This document shows, one piece after another, positions 15,537 through 23,619 of a stretch of DNA of 64,000 nucleotides. The position numbers and the translations under genes were made by a program. The stretch's first letter is position 1; every line of letters starts with the position of its first letter. The stretch comes from Runella aurantiaca. GTDB lineage: Bacteria; Bacteroidota; Bacteroidia; Cytophagales; Spirosomataceae. Where the stretch lies: assembly GCF_003339505.1 (NCBI RefSeq), contig NZ_QPIW01000001.1:372001-436000 (forward strand), written 5' to 3'. Below the pieces are notes generated by a model. It did not search any database and was not told where the DNA came from. It worked only from the letters and a program-made list of their open reading frames with translations.

Positions 15537-17961
15537 GCATACGTTTCAGTATCGAAAAGCCCCCATTGACTTACCTTGTATTCCAGGGGAAGAGGATGAT
15601 TATCATCGACAATTGAACAAAATTGCTTTAAAAGTAGGGCGAGAGACTAAGGGACCTGCCTTAATTATTCGTGATACAGCAGGTATACCATACGTTGCAG
15701 TTCCGGCAAATCGACGTCTAGCCGATAACTTTAAAGTAAATACGAGTCCTTCCGTAGTCAGACTCACATTGAGAAGTGAGGTTCATAAGGTAAATTTCTT
15801 AAACTGTAATGATCAGGAGTGGTCCCTATTAAGTCGATTTTTAGAATTTGAAATTCGCAAACAAATCAAAGATACGGGTAATGTAGTCGAAGATTTAGCA
15901 GGGCGTTTCTTTATAAGAAAAGGATTGAAAGGTATGGATACTTTATCCGTAGCACTTATGCCCGGCTTTAGCTTCAGAATCGTAGCAGAAGGACTGAACA
16001 AGGCATACATATGCTTAGACGTTACCTCTCGTTATGTTGAAAAAACCTACTTATCTAAAAAAGTAAACTACCAGAATGTAACTATAATATCAAAACGGTT
16101 GCTTGCAGGTCGCAAAAAAGGATTTCGATGTTTATATACAATGGGAGATAATTGGTTCCCTATTGATGTAATCGGCTTTGGAACAAAAAAATCAGGTGAC
16201 GAAATATTAGACAATGGCCAAAGTTTGCACAAATACGTCAAGGAGAAAACGGCAGGCAATACATTCAGCGTTGAAAACTTAGTCTCGGAAGAGGATGCAG
16301 TTGTATATTATCGCTATCCGGGGAATAAAGATATGAAGCCCATGTCTGCACCTGCTTCTTTGGTAAAAAGGCAATTTAAAACAGGCGACCGTGAAGTAAA
16401 AGGCTTACATAGTAAAACGATTTTAGAGACAGATTTTCGATTTAATCTTATCATGACCAACTTGAAAAGATTTTTTTCCAGACTCAAGTTCATGGGAAAA
16501 CCGTTATTTGTTGCTTCAAAACCTTTACAGAGAGAAACGCCTGTATTTCCGTTAAAGCCATTGAAATTTAATAATCAAAAAATTTTGTTCCCTTACCCAA
16601 AGGGGCTTCCTGCAGCATACGACTACCCTTTGAAGAGGAGATCATTCCTTGAGTCTAACGGAATTTTAGATCAATCAGGTTTTGATACCCAGTATTTAGT
16701 GATTCCGGACTCCATGACTATGCCTCAGAAGCTCCTTGATAATTTTAAATCGCGTTTTATCCAGCAGGTTCAAGGTTTAAATTCCTCATATTCAGGATTT
16801 AGACAGGTAGTCAGGATTTCGGGTAATGTAACATTACCTGCAACTGACTATGTAGATTTAATGGTTAAAACTCTGCAAAGTAAAGGAATTACGGAAGGTT
16901 ATGCATTGATTGTTATACCAAATTTTGGGGACGATAAAAAAACGGCAGCATTTCACCATTTACTAAAAAAACGCCTGTATCCCAATATCAAATTTCAATT
17001 TGTAGATTTTGAAATGATAAGGTCATTTTATGAGTATACAGAAGATGAAAATGGCAAATGGGACTATCATCAAGTCAATAACGAGCGTGCCAAATTATTT
17101 AAGTCTTACCTGTTCTATTTATCTTTAGGATATTTAAAAGCTAATCATAAATATCCATATGCCTTAGCTGAACGTCCTAATTATGACGTATATATAGCTA
17201 TTGATGTACACGAACGTTACGCTGGGTATGTATTTTTCTATCTAAATGGTGAACAAATCTATTTCGATTATCAAGAGGTCGATTTAGCCGATACAAGCCA
17301 AAGAGCTGAAAAACTTTCCGAAGAAAAGATTTATACCAAACTGTATGCAAATTTAAAAAAGCATCTGGAACGTAAATACTGTGTAAATCCTAATGGGATT
17401 ATTCTGCTACGGGACGGTATAAGCCATGGAGGAGAAGAAAGGGCTTTAAAGAGAGTAATAAAAGATTTGAAAAATGACCGCCTGATTGAACATGAAAATC
17501 TGCTATGGGCAGTAATGGACTTGCATAAAACAAGCAGAGTACCATTTAGAATCGGCAGTAATACCAATCAACAAAAAAGATATGACCGTCCCGCAGCAGG
17601 AAGCTATCGTATGCTTGGACGTCAATTTGATGAAGTTTTCATTTTCCCAACCGGGCAACCATTCTCCACAAAAGGCTCGTCTAAACCTATCCATCTGACC
17701 AAGATAGCAGGGAATGCGGATTTCTTAAAGATTTCAGAAGACGTATTCTCGCAGTGTTTGCTCGCGTTCTCTGCTCCTGATCGCCCCAGCGGTCTTCCCG
17801 TTCCCATTGCGCTACTAGATGAACTACTTCAGCCCTTGGCCGTTTCAAAGAAAATTGAGCATTCTGATGAAGAGGAGGTTACTTATTTAGATGATGAATT
17901 GGAAAATGATTCCTCACGTTGGGACGAACATAAAATGGCAGAAATGCAAATACAATTATGA
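15481..17961 (+). CDS. long prokaryotic Argonaute with intact catalytic tetrad
   Basis: Read from the ATG at 15481 (826 residues); the frame opens at 15424 but those residues lie inside the nuclease gene. The order is N/L1 domains (~1-150), a PAZ-like part (~150-290, with TYLSKKVNYQN and FRCLYTMGDNWFPI), MID (~390-540) and PIWI (~560-826). PIWI motifs: Asp575 (YIAIDVHERYAGYV), Glu610 (AEKLSEE, glutamate finger), Asp645 (ILLRDGISHGG) and Asp780 (VPIALLDELL). The spacing between the first three is close to that of Thermus Argonaute, so a slicing enzyme is predicted. It would use a short nucleic-acid guide to cut invader DNA or RNA. ATGA overlap links it to the next gene. Confidence 0.9.
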   Translation: MNLQYQVTENLFELLNLTEHTFQYRKAPIDLPCIPGEEDDYHRQLNKIALKVGRETKGPALIIRDTAGIPYVAVPANRRLADNFKVNTSPSVVRLTLRSEVHKVNFLNCNDQEWSLLSRFLEFEIRKQIKDTGNVVEDLAGRFFIRKGLKGMDTLSVALMPGFSFRIVAEGLNKAYICLDVTSRYVEKTYLSKKVNYQNVTIISKRLLAGRKKGFRCLYTMGDNWFPIDVIGFGTKKSGDEILDNGQSLHKYVKEKTAGNTFSVENLVSEEDAVVYYRYPGNKDMKPMSAPASLVKRQFKTGDREVKGLHSKTILETDFRFNLIMTNLKRFFSRLKFMGKPLFVASKPLQRETPVFPLKPLKFNNQKILFPYPKGLPAAYDYPLKRRSFLESNGILDQSGFDTQYLVIPDSMTMPQKLLDNFKSRFIQQVQGLNSSYSGFRQVVRISGNVTLPATDYVDLMVKTLQSKGITEGYALIVIPNFGDDKKTAAFHHLLKKRLYPNIKFQFVDFEMIRSFYEYTEDENGKWDYHQVNNERAKLFKSYLFYLSLGYLKANHKYPYALAERPNYDVYIAIDVHERYAGYVFFYLNGEQIYFDYQEVDLADTSQRAEKLSEEKIYTKLYANLKKHLERKYCVNPNGIILLRDGISHGGEERALKRVIKDLKNDRLIEHENLLWAVMDLHKTSRVPFRIGSNTNQQKRYDRPAAGSYRMLGRQFDEVFIFPTGQPFSTKGSSKPIHLTKIAGNADFLKISEDVFSQCLLAFSAPDRPSGLPVPIALLDELLQPLAVSKKIEHSDEEEVTYLDDELENDSSRWDEHKMAEMQIQL

Positions 17962-18362
17962 GCGATACAACACAAATTGCAAACACATACCATCATTTGG
18001 CAACTATTTCAGAGTTGGTAAATACAGGAATACTAATTTTAAAAAGACAACTTTTCCTGAGTCAAAAGAAGGGAGTGTCAAAAATTACAAACGAGGTAAT
18101 TGAGGAAGAAGAGATTTTGGAAGCACGAGAAATAATTTTGGCTTTCTTGAAGGGACTGACTGTCAAACTCAGTTCAGATGCTGAATACAATAAAAAAATG
18201 GAGAATAGTGAATTGAAAAATGAAATTCTAATTATGCAACGCATATTGGAAAACGAAGGTATATTGTCAAATGAACAATTAAGTCATTTGGACGGCTTAT
18301 TATTCAGAATTGATGAAGAACGAGCAGGCTTGTATCGAAAATTGAGAAATGGTCAGTATTAA
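17958..18362 (+). CDS. small helical protein of the Argonaute operon
   Basis: A 134-residue acidic protein predicted to be almost wholly helical (YHHLATISELVNTGILILKR, EEEEILEAREIILAFLKGL, LKNEILIMQRILENEGIL). No catalytic motif or membrane span is seen and I do not recognise a family. Its start overlaps the Argonaute stop (ATGA) and its stop overlaps the next start (TAATG), so it is made together with both. A helical adaptor or bundle that binds the Argonaute or the peptidase would fit. This is inference from position only. Confidence 0.6.
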   Translation: MSDTTQIANTYHHLATISELVNTGILILKRQLFLSQKKGVSKITNEVIEEEEILEAREIILAFLKGLTVKLSSDAEYNKKMENSELKNEILIMQRILENEGILSNEQLSHLDGLLFRIDEERAGLYRKLRNGQY

Positions 18363-19495
18363 TGGTTAAATCATTACTAACTGAACTTTTAATTCGGATT
18401 AGCGCACTGCGAAATTCTATAGCAGCTTCTAATCTACATAAGTCTGTAAGTATATCTTTTAGAAACCTTACAGAACAACGCTTAATCGACTTAAAAATAA
18501 AAATTGAAAAAAGTCTTAATAGGTATAATTTAGACATCCCGGATAGTGCGAATAACTTCTACAGTGATTACCAGCGATTCAGCGAAGAGTTAAAAAGCAT
18601 TGAGCACTATAGAATTCAAGCATTGAAACGCTATGGAAAAGCAGAAAATTACTTTTACTTTTTGGTTAAATCGCTGATTCAGGAATTTCGACTTCAATGT
18701 TCAGCTCCTATGGTTACTTCCATTTCATCAGCGAGAGACTATTTTTGGATTACTCCCGATACTGATTTAATAGGAGTTCCCCTGGGCGAAGAAGGACATC
18801 TTATCAACTTGCCTGATTTAGTACATGAATTATCGCATGTGATAGTCTGCTATTTTGATTCAGATTACCCATTGATCACACGAGATTTTAAAACCATAGT
18901 TGGGGATTTTTTTCAACGTGAAATTTATGATGCGGAAGACAAAAGACGTCCACTAAAAATTCAAACTCTTTTACCGATATGCAGAAAGAATTGGCAACGC
19001 GGATGGCTTGTTGAATTTACGTGTGATTTAATCGCTACCTATTTAGTCGGACCGGCCTATGCTTGGACAAACCTTAAAGTATCTGCTTCAGATAGGCCAA
19101 AAGATATCTATTATATTGATTCTGAGACTCATCCTTCTCATGAAGCCCGTTCTCGCGCCATAATAGCCATGTTAAAAAAAATGGACCTTGTACAAGAAGC
19201 TAATCAAATTCAGAAGGAGTGGGAAAGTATTTTATCATTTCCTAATTATGAAGAGCCCGAACACTATCGTTTAATTTTTCCCCAAGTGTTAATTGATAAA
19301 CTGACTGACATAGTATTTCAATCGTGCAAAGAATTCGACTTTCGTTCTTATAAAGATCAACTTCAGTCATTTGACTTATCTATATCAGCAATTATGAATC
19401 AATCATGGAATCAACTTATGGAAAATCCGGGATCATATGCTGCTTGGGAAGCGGATATAGTAGAAATACTAAACAAACGGGTTACATCCGATTGA
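18362..19495 (+). CDS. zinc metallopeptidase (HExxH) at the end of the Argonaute operon
   Basis: A 377-residue protein with His155-Glu-Leu-Ser-His159 (LVHELSHV). About 60-75 residues later comes WLVEFTCDLIATYLVGPAY, which has the E-x-x-x-D pattern that supplies the third ligand in gluzincins such as ImmA/IrrE-like and related regulatory peptidases. The N-terminal ~130 residues and the C-terminal third are helical. Peptidases of this kind often cleave a repressor or anti-sigma factor after damage or infection. The putative target in this operon is the protein at 13929. It ends 14 bases inside the convergent ptuB-like gene. Metal site: seen. Target: inferred. Confidence 0.75.
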   Translation: MVKSLLTELLIRISALRNSIAASNLHKSVSISFRNLTEQRLIDLKIKIEKSLNRYNLDIPDSANNFYSDYQRFSEELKSIEHYRIQALKRYGKAENYFYFLVKSLIQEFRLQCSAPMVTSISSARDYFWITPDTDLIGVPLGEEGHLINLPDLVHELSHVIVCYFDSDYPLITRDFKTIVGDFFQREIYDAEDKRRPLKIQTLLPICRKNWQRGWLVEFTCDLIATYLVGPAYAWTNLKVSASDRPKDIYYIDSETHPSHEARSRAIIAMLKKMDLVQEANQIQKEWESILSFPNYEEPEHYRLIFPQVLIDKLTDIVFQSCKEFDFRSYKDQLQSFDLSISAIMNQSWNQLMENPGSYAAWEADIVEILNKRVTSD

Positions 19496-20324
19496 ACACT
19501 TTTTCAAAATAAATAACCATTCCTGTAAAAGCGGAAGAAGACGCTTTCATTCTTTGAATGGCCATATCATTTAAATTTCGAGTTATTTCACTAATTCCAT
19601 TATCCAAAAGGGTTCTTCTGTGTGTGTCATAGGCTATGAATACTTCATAGCGTAAAAAGGATACCTCAGTCCGGTTTAAACCATAAACTTCAATCGTCGT
19701 TTTTACTACATGCATCACTCCTTCATTGATAGGAATAATATCAACAGTTCTTAAGATGTGATCCACTTCAAATGCAAAAAAATCTGCGGGATCATCATAA
19801 TATGGATTAATAAGCAGTGGTTGCTCCGCTTGATGAAGATTTAAAAAAGTTTCATAATCTTGCCCAGCCAGTGCATTAAAAGAGTCGGGATTCAGCGAAA
19901 CTGCCAGCCGTTCCAATTCAACAGTACCTGTATCTGTTGACAGTAAAGGGGGTAACAAGCGGTTACCTGCTATTGGGAATTGATCTTTTTTATGGATTTC
20001 ATTACAAATGGCGCAGGAAACTAAATAATTTTCATAGCTATACGCCAACCACCAATAAATACTTTTAGGCCGATAGTGCTCCACATCTCCATGGGCAACT
20101 ACTTTCGTTGGAGTTTCACAATAAGCACACTTATTATGAGTCTCCGCAAATAATTGTTTTTTTGCAACAGACCACCTTTTTGAGATAAAGTTATGTTTTT
20201 CTCTTATCCCTGATAAAATTTCCAGATGTTCTCGAAGCAGTTCCAAATTAAAAGATATTCGAATTTCACCCTTAAAATTTTTATGAATAGTCTTGGTGTT
20301 TCGATCCCTTGATAATTTAATCAT
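19482..20324 (-). CDS. ptuB: Septu-like HNH nuclease (PtuB-like)
   Basis: Read from the ATG at 20322-20324 (280 residues), which overlaps the ptuA stop in ATGATTAA; a longer frame from 20363 exists. The N-terminal third holds an HNH/treble-clef nuclease: CAYCETP, then GDVEHYRPKS, then NYLVSCAICNEIHKKDQFPI. This arrangement of C-x-x-C, His and C-x-x-C is that of the TIGR02646/PtuB group. The rest is a helical region with …DPADFFAFEVDHIL. In Septu systems PtuB cuts DNA once the PtuA ATPase is triggered by phage. The pair lacks a reverse transcriptase, so it is not a retron Ec78-type set. Its 3' end overlaps the metallopeptidase gene by 14 bases. Confidence 0.8.
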   Translation of the reverse strand: MIKLSRDRNTKTIHKNFKGEIRISFNLELLREHLEILSGIREKHNFISKRWSVAKKQLFAETHNKCAYCETPTKVVAHGDVEHYRPKSIYWWLAYSYENYLVSCAICNEIHKKDQFPIAGNRLLPPLLSTDTGTVELERLAVSLNPDSFNALAGQDYETFLNLHQAEQPLLINPYYDDPADFFAFEVDHILRTVDIIPINEGVMHVVKTTIEVYGLNRTEVSFLRYEVFIAYDTHRRTLLDNGISEITRNLNDMAIQRMKASSSAFTGMVIYFEKVFNRM

Positions 20325-21594
20325 TTTTTGATTGTCGACTTGCCAGTTCTTTTCGAACCGCATTAATTGCCTCTAATTGATAATTTTCAAGAGCTGTATT
20401 TGTTCGCTGCATAATGGGAAGATTACTGAGAGATATTTTTAATTCGTCGATTCGCTGTTGTTCGGAATCGGATAATCTTTTTCTACCTTTTAATTCTTTG
20501 TATTCTTTTTTGTCTTGTTCAACTTCAAAAGACTCGTCAGTTGTTAATCCAAACAAAGGAGACATGAGTAATTGATGAACAAGCATTTGCTTCGGCACCC
20601 CTTGAAATGCCTTTAATGTAACATTACCATGCATTGGGTCTTTTTCTAAGAAATATAATTCATTTTTATCTGCCTGTTGAGCAGTTAACGGTGAGTGTGT
20701 AGTAGCAATAATTTGAAAATTGGGCAATTTAGTACTTAAATAATCAAACAAAAACCGCTGCCACTTTGGGTGTAAATGCAAATCAATTTCATCAATTAAA
20801 AGTATACCCCTGATATTTAATGGTGAATTGTAATCAGGGAAGTTGACATTTATGCGATATAGCAAATCGCCCAGCCAAGTTGATACATTTTTATATCCTT
20901 CGCTTAACAGATGTAAAGGAACGATACTTTTACCTACTTCAAAAAGCAACACACCTTTTTCTCTATCTATTGAATGAAATCTGACACCTGGCAATAAATC
21001 ATTGAGAATGTCGGTTATAATTTGCAAGTCCCCGCCTTTGCTCCTGTAATCCAAATTTTTTGCCCATGAACTTAAAGAATTTAGTGGCTGCTCCGGGTTA
21101 AATAATGTGCCAACATTTATTGAGCGTTCATTCTTCAATATATTTTGGGTTTCTCTAATCGAATCATTTCCAACATTCGATCTTCTTGAAGCGCCATAAC
21201 CAATAACGAAATAATTCCGGTTTGCATGTTTAATTGCTTGGTCAATTTCATTCAATGACTCTTCATTTCTTTTAAAAATTGAAATTAAGGTGTCGCCTCG
21301 GTTAATTACTAACTTAATATTGCGTTCTTCATTACGCTTAGTTACTAATACAGAATCAATTTCACAAGAGTTTGAATCAAATGATATCCATTCATCAGAA
21401 TTACCAAGTAAATCCCCGAGAGCATTGCTGCCCGCAGTGACAAGAGCAATAGCTTTTAATAAGTTACTTTTCCCGCTCCCATTCTCCCCTAAAATGAGCG
21501 TTTGTTTACGGCCTACCGTAAACTCATTTTCAAAAGATAAACTTATCTCTTCCAGCCCTCTAAAATTCTTAATATGTACGTGCTTTAAAAACAT
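20317..21594 (-). CDS. ptuA: Septu-like AAA ATPase (PtuA-like)
   Basis: A 425-residue ABC/SMC-type ATPase. Walker A lies at residues 36-43 (GENGSGKS), the signature-like region is SEGYKNV, Walker B is GILLIDEIDLHLHP, and the His switch is ATTHSPLT. The middle part is short, as in PtuA and other compact defence ATPases rather than full SMC or OLD proteins; no Toprim domain follows. After Walker B a charged coiled region (DKKEYKELKGRKRLSDSEQQ) leads to the C-terminus. It precedes and overlaps the HNH gene, the standard ptuA-ptuB order. Expected function: sensor and regulator that holds PtuB inactive until infection. Confidence 0.85.
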   Translation of the reverse strand: MFLKHVHIKNFRGLEEISLSFENEFTVGRKQTLILGENGSGKSNLLKAIALVTAGSNALGDLLGNSDEWISFDSNSCEIDSVLVTKRNEERNIKLVINRGDTLISIFKRNEESLNEIDQAIKHANRNYFVIGYGASRRSNVGNDSIRETQNILKNERSINVGTLFNPEQPLNSLSSWAKNLDYRSKGGDLQIITDILNDLLPGVRFHSIDREKGVLLFEVGKSIVPLHLLSEGYKNVSTWLGDLLYRINVNFPDYNSPLNIRGILLIDEIDLHLHPKWQRFLFDYLSTKLPNFQIIATTHSPLTAQQADKNELYFLEKDPMHGNVTLKAFQGVPKQMLVHQLLMSPLFGLTTDESFEVEQDKKEYKELKGRKRLSDSEQQRIDELKISLSNLPIMQRTNTALENYQLEAINAVRKELASRQSKND

Positions 21595-21729
21595 TAGCCA
21601 TTTTTACGTTTTCTAAACCAAATTTAAGGCAATTAGTGTAGAATACATGATAATAAATCGTTATTTCTTTAAATCAAAAAAATTGAGGCTTATACTCATC
21701 ACCGACTAACCTAAATTATCATGCTATTG

Positions 21730-21897
21730 TTATAAATTTTTAAAGGCATTATTGAGAGTCATTCTGGAAGCACCCCAAAGCGGGGTAGTTTGAATCAGTT
21801 CAAAGAAAGCCTCAATCCTTTTACTAAGTTCGCTTTGGGATTCAATAATACCCTTTTGAAAGCAGCCTCTAATTGGAACATTCAATGAAATTGCAGT
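21730..21897 (-). pseudogene. C-terminal remnant of an unrecognised protein
   Basis: A 56-codon frame between two stops with natural-looking protein composition and end: ISLNVPIRGCFQKG, then KRIEAFFELIQTTPLWGASR, ending NNAFKNL. There is no start codon at a sensible place, so it looks like the 3' end of a gene lost by rearrangement. Family not recognised. Confidence 0.4.
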
Positions 21898-21977
21898 CTA
21901 TGAATGATGCTTCCTGTAATGTTTAAGTTGAATCAGCAGCAATTGTCCTCAGTGTTCCAATGACAGACTATTCAATT

Positions 21978-22008
21978 TTGTCACAAATCCTGACAAAATT
22001 TGTGACAA
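21978..22008. promoter_or_regulatory. 31-base perfect-arm palindrome (operator or terminator)
   Basis: TTGTCACAAAT, nine bases, ATTTGTGACAA: 11-base arms without mismatch. It lies 55 bases beyond the end of the DUF2958 gene. The long even arms without a T-tract favour a dimeric regulator site, although a terminator for the DUF2958 gene is possible. Confidence 0.5.
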
Positions 22009-22062
22009 CTATACACGTGATTTATGTATGCAAAGTTCTGAGAATGAAATAACCAGGATGGT

Positions 22063-22473
22063 TTAGTGCAGTTTAAGTGATTGCCGCAGTTTTTGATGCG
22101 CCTGCTGCAAATGCACCGGATTTTCAGTGATCCATTGATGCTGGCGTGCCGCTTCCGCATACACACTCATCAGATCATCGGCCTCAAAGTGTTCGTCACG
22201 CACAATCAATGGAATGGGAAGACAAGGGTGCTGAATACTTTCAAGCTCTTCCAAAGACACATAGCCTAATTCAGGTGAGCCCATTCCCAAATCACACAAA
22301 CCAAAGGCAACGGTAGGTTCCATAGGGTTCAATTCACTCAGCAGCCAGGTGGCGCTGCCGGTAATGGAAAATAATTTAACCACCGGCGGATGGTCATCCT
22401 GCCGTCCTTTGAGCATATCCCATGCATTTTCAAGCATTTTTTCGCGGAGTTCGGCAGGAATAAGTCGGGACAT
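22063..22473 (-). CDS. DUF2958 domain protein
   Basis: A 136-residue soluble protein matching the DUF2958 pattern: LIPAELREKM at the start, VVKLFSITGSATWLLSEL, FGLCDLGMGSPELGYVSLEELESI, then LPIPLIVRDEHFEADDLMSV. DUF2958 genes are frequent in conjugative plasmids and integrative elements next to antirestriction and replication genes; the biochemical role is unknown. Here it stands alone on the minus strand between the Septu pair and the TPR gene, and belongs by type with the RadC and ArdC genes at 58-60 kb. Confidence 0.85.
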   Translation of the reverse strand: MSRLIPAELREKMLENAWDMLKGRQDDHPPVVKLFSITGSATWLLSELNPMEPTVAFGLCDLGMGSPELGYVSLEELESIQHPCLPIPLIVRDEHFEADDLMSVYAEAARQHQWITENPVHLQQAHQKLRQSLKLH

Positions 22474-22680
22474 GCGGAATTACCTTTGTCAGAGGGAAGA
22501 GCTGAATATCAGCATAAACCGGCTCGGCATAACGGGGGGAGAAAATATGTTTGATTAATGAGAAATAAACTCGTGTACGACTTTTTATAAAATTACTGAG
22601 CATAAACCATTTGATTTGATTTTTTTCAATATATTGAGAACATAATTTCACTATAACAGTGCTTTTTCTTCTCAATTTTC

Positions 22681-23619
22681 ATGAAAAATTACGTACCAAA
22701 TTTAATAGCGGCACGTCATCGAGTTCTTCCTGATTACTTTAAAGAATCACCTGAAAACAAGGGTAATTCCACTCCATCACCCGGAAGTTTTTTGTGGAAC
22801 ATGTTGGCCATCGCAGTAATGGTAGCAGCTCTTTCCACTTGGGGTACTCATTTGGGTTTCAGCTTTTCTCTTTTAACATTTGCCTTTTTTGCTTCTGATT
22901 GGGGGAGACGTATGTTAGAGCAGAAATTGCAATTTTACTTCACATCCTCTTTGAAAGCAGGGCTTTGGGGGGTGATCTTACTTTTATCGGTACTGACAGG
23001 TTTTCAATATAAAGGTCGTATTGATCTGGCTAATGAAAAATTGCGATTAGAAGCTGTTGAAAAGCAAAAAGCTGAAGCTGAGTTTAATCGCAGGGAAACA
23101 TTGCGGATAGATAGCCTGCGAGGGTATCTATCCCTTGCCGAAGCATCTTTTAAAAAAGGAAGTTATGCTAAGGCGATCAGGCTGTATAATCATTCGTCTC
23201 GCTTCGCAACAACCAATGAATCGGCCGATCAACGTCGACTTCATGAAGGATTGGCCATCAGTTACGTTCGTATCAAAGCATATCAATCCGCTATCGAACA
23301 TTACAACGGTCTAAGTTCCTTAAATGATGAGCAGATGTATCAGCGAGCTTTGTGCTATCTTCGATTAGGCCGTAAGTCAGAAGCATTATCCGACCTTACC
23401 CGAGCAGCCGATGCCGGTAATAAAACAGCGGCAAAACTTTATGAGAAGGAGAACCCACTCCTGCGTAAGGTACTTTACTACCAAACCGTATGTTGTGACG
23501 GCAGTTATAGCCCATCAAATGCTAAAGGAAGAGGTGCCTGTTCACACCATGGGGGTGTTTGTGACTGGAATAAACCGATTTACGAAACTTATCGAAAATA
23601 TGATGTCAGCAGTCTTTGA
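22681..23619 (+). CDS. membrane-anchored TPR protein with C-terminal DUF3761
   Basis: A 312-residue protein. Two hydrophobic segments at about 40-75 and 95-112 (MLAIAVMVAALSTWG, AGLWGVILLLSVLTGF) are followed by a coiled stretch, then TPR-like helices (~140-245: YAKAIRLYNHSS, YQSAIEHYNGLS, MYQRALCYLRLGRKSEAL). The C-terminus has the DUF3761 signature CCDGSYSPS…GACSHHGGV. DUF3761 is a small cysteine/histidine-rich motif found in secreted or surface proteins with unknown function. The next gene overlaps its end by 20 bases, so they are co-expressed. Confidence 0.75.
   Translation: MKNYVPNLIAARHRVLPDYFKESPENKGNSTPSPGSFLWNMLAIAVMVAALSTWGTHLGFSFSLLTFAFFASDWGRRMLEQKLQFYFTSSLKAGLWGVILLLSVLTGFQYKGRIDLANEKLRLEAVEKQKAEAEFNRRETLRIDSLRGYLSLAEASFKKGSYAKAIRLYNHSSRFATTNESADQRRLHEGLAISYVRIKAYQSAIEHYNGLSSLNDEQMYQRALCYLRLGRKSEALSDLTRAADAGNKTAAKLYEKENPLLRKVLYYQTVCCDGSYSPSNAKGRGACSHHGGVCDWNKPIYETYRKYDVSSL

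Larger units (their letters stand above)
21595..22062. other. intergenic stretch with a gene remnant and a palindrome
   Basis: It contains the 56-codon remnant at 21730-21897, the 31-base palindrome at 21978-22008 and the AT-rich upstream region of ptuA. Nothing else is supported. It is the boundary between the defence block and the DUF2958 side. Confidence 0.5.

Noticed and set aside
19482-21594. Retron (Ec78-type) reading of the ATPase-HNH pair
   Set aside because: No reverse transcriptase or ncRNA structure lies nearby; a plain Septu pair is sufficient.
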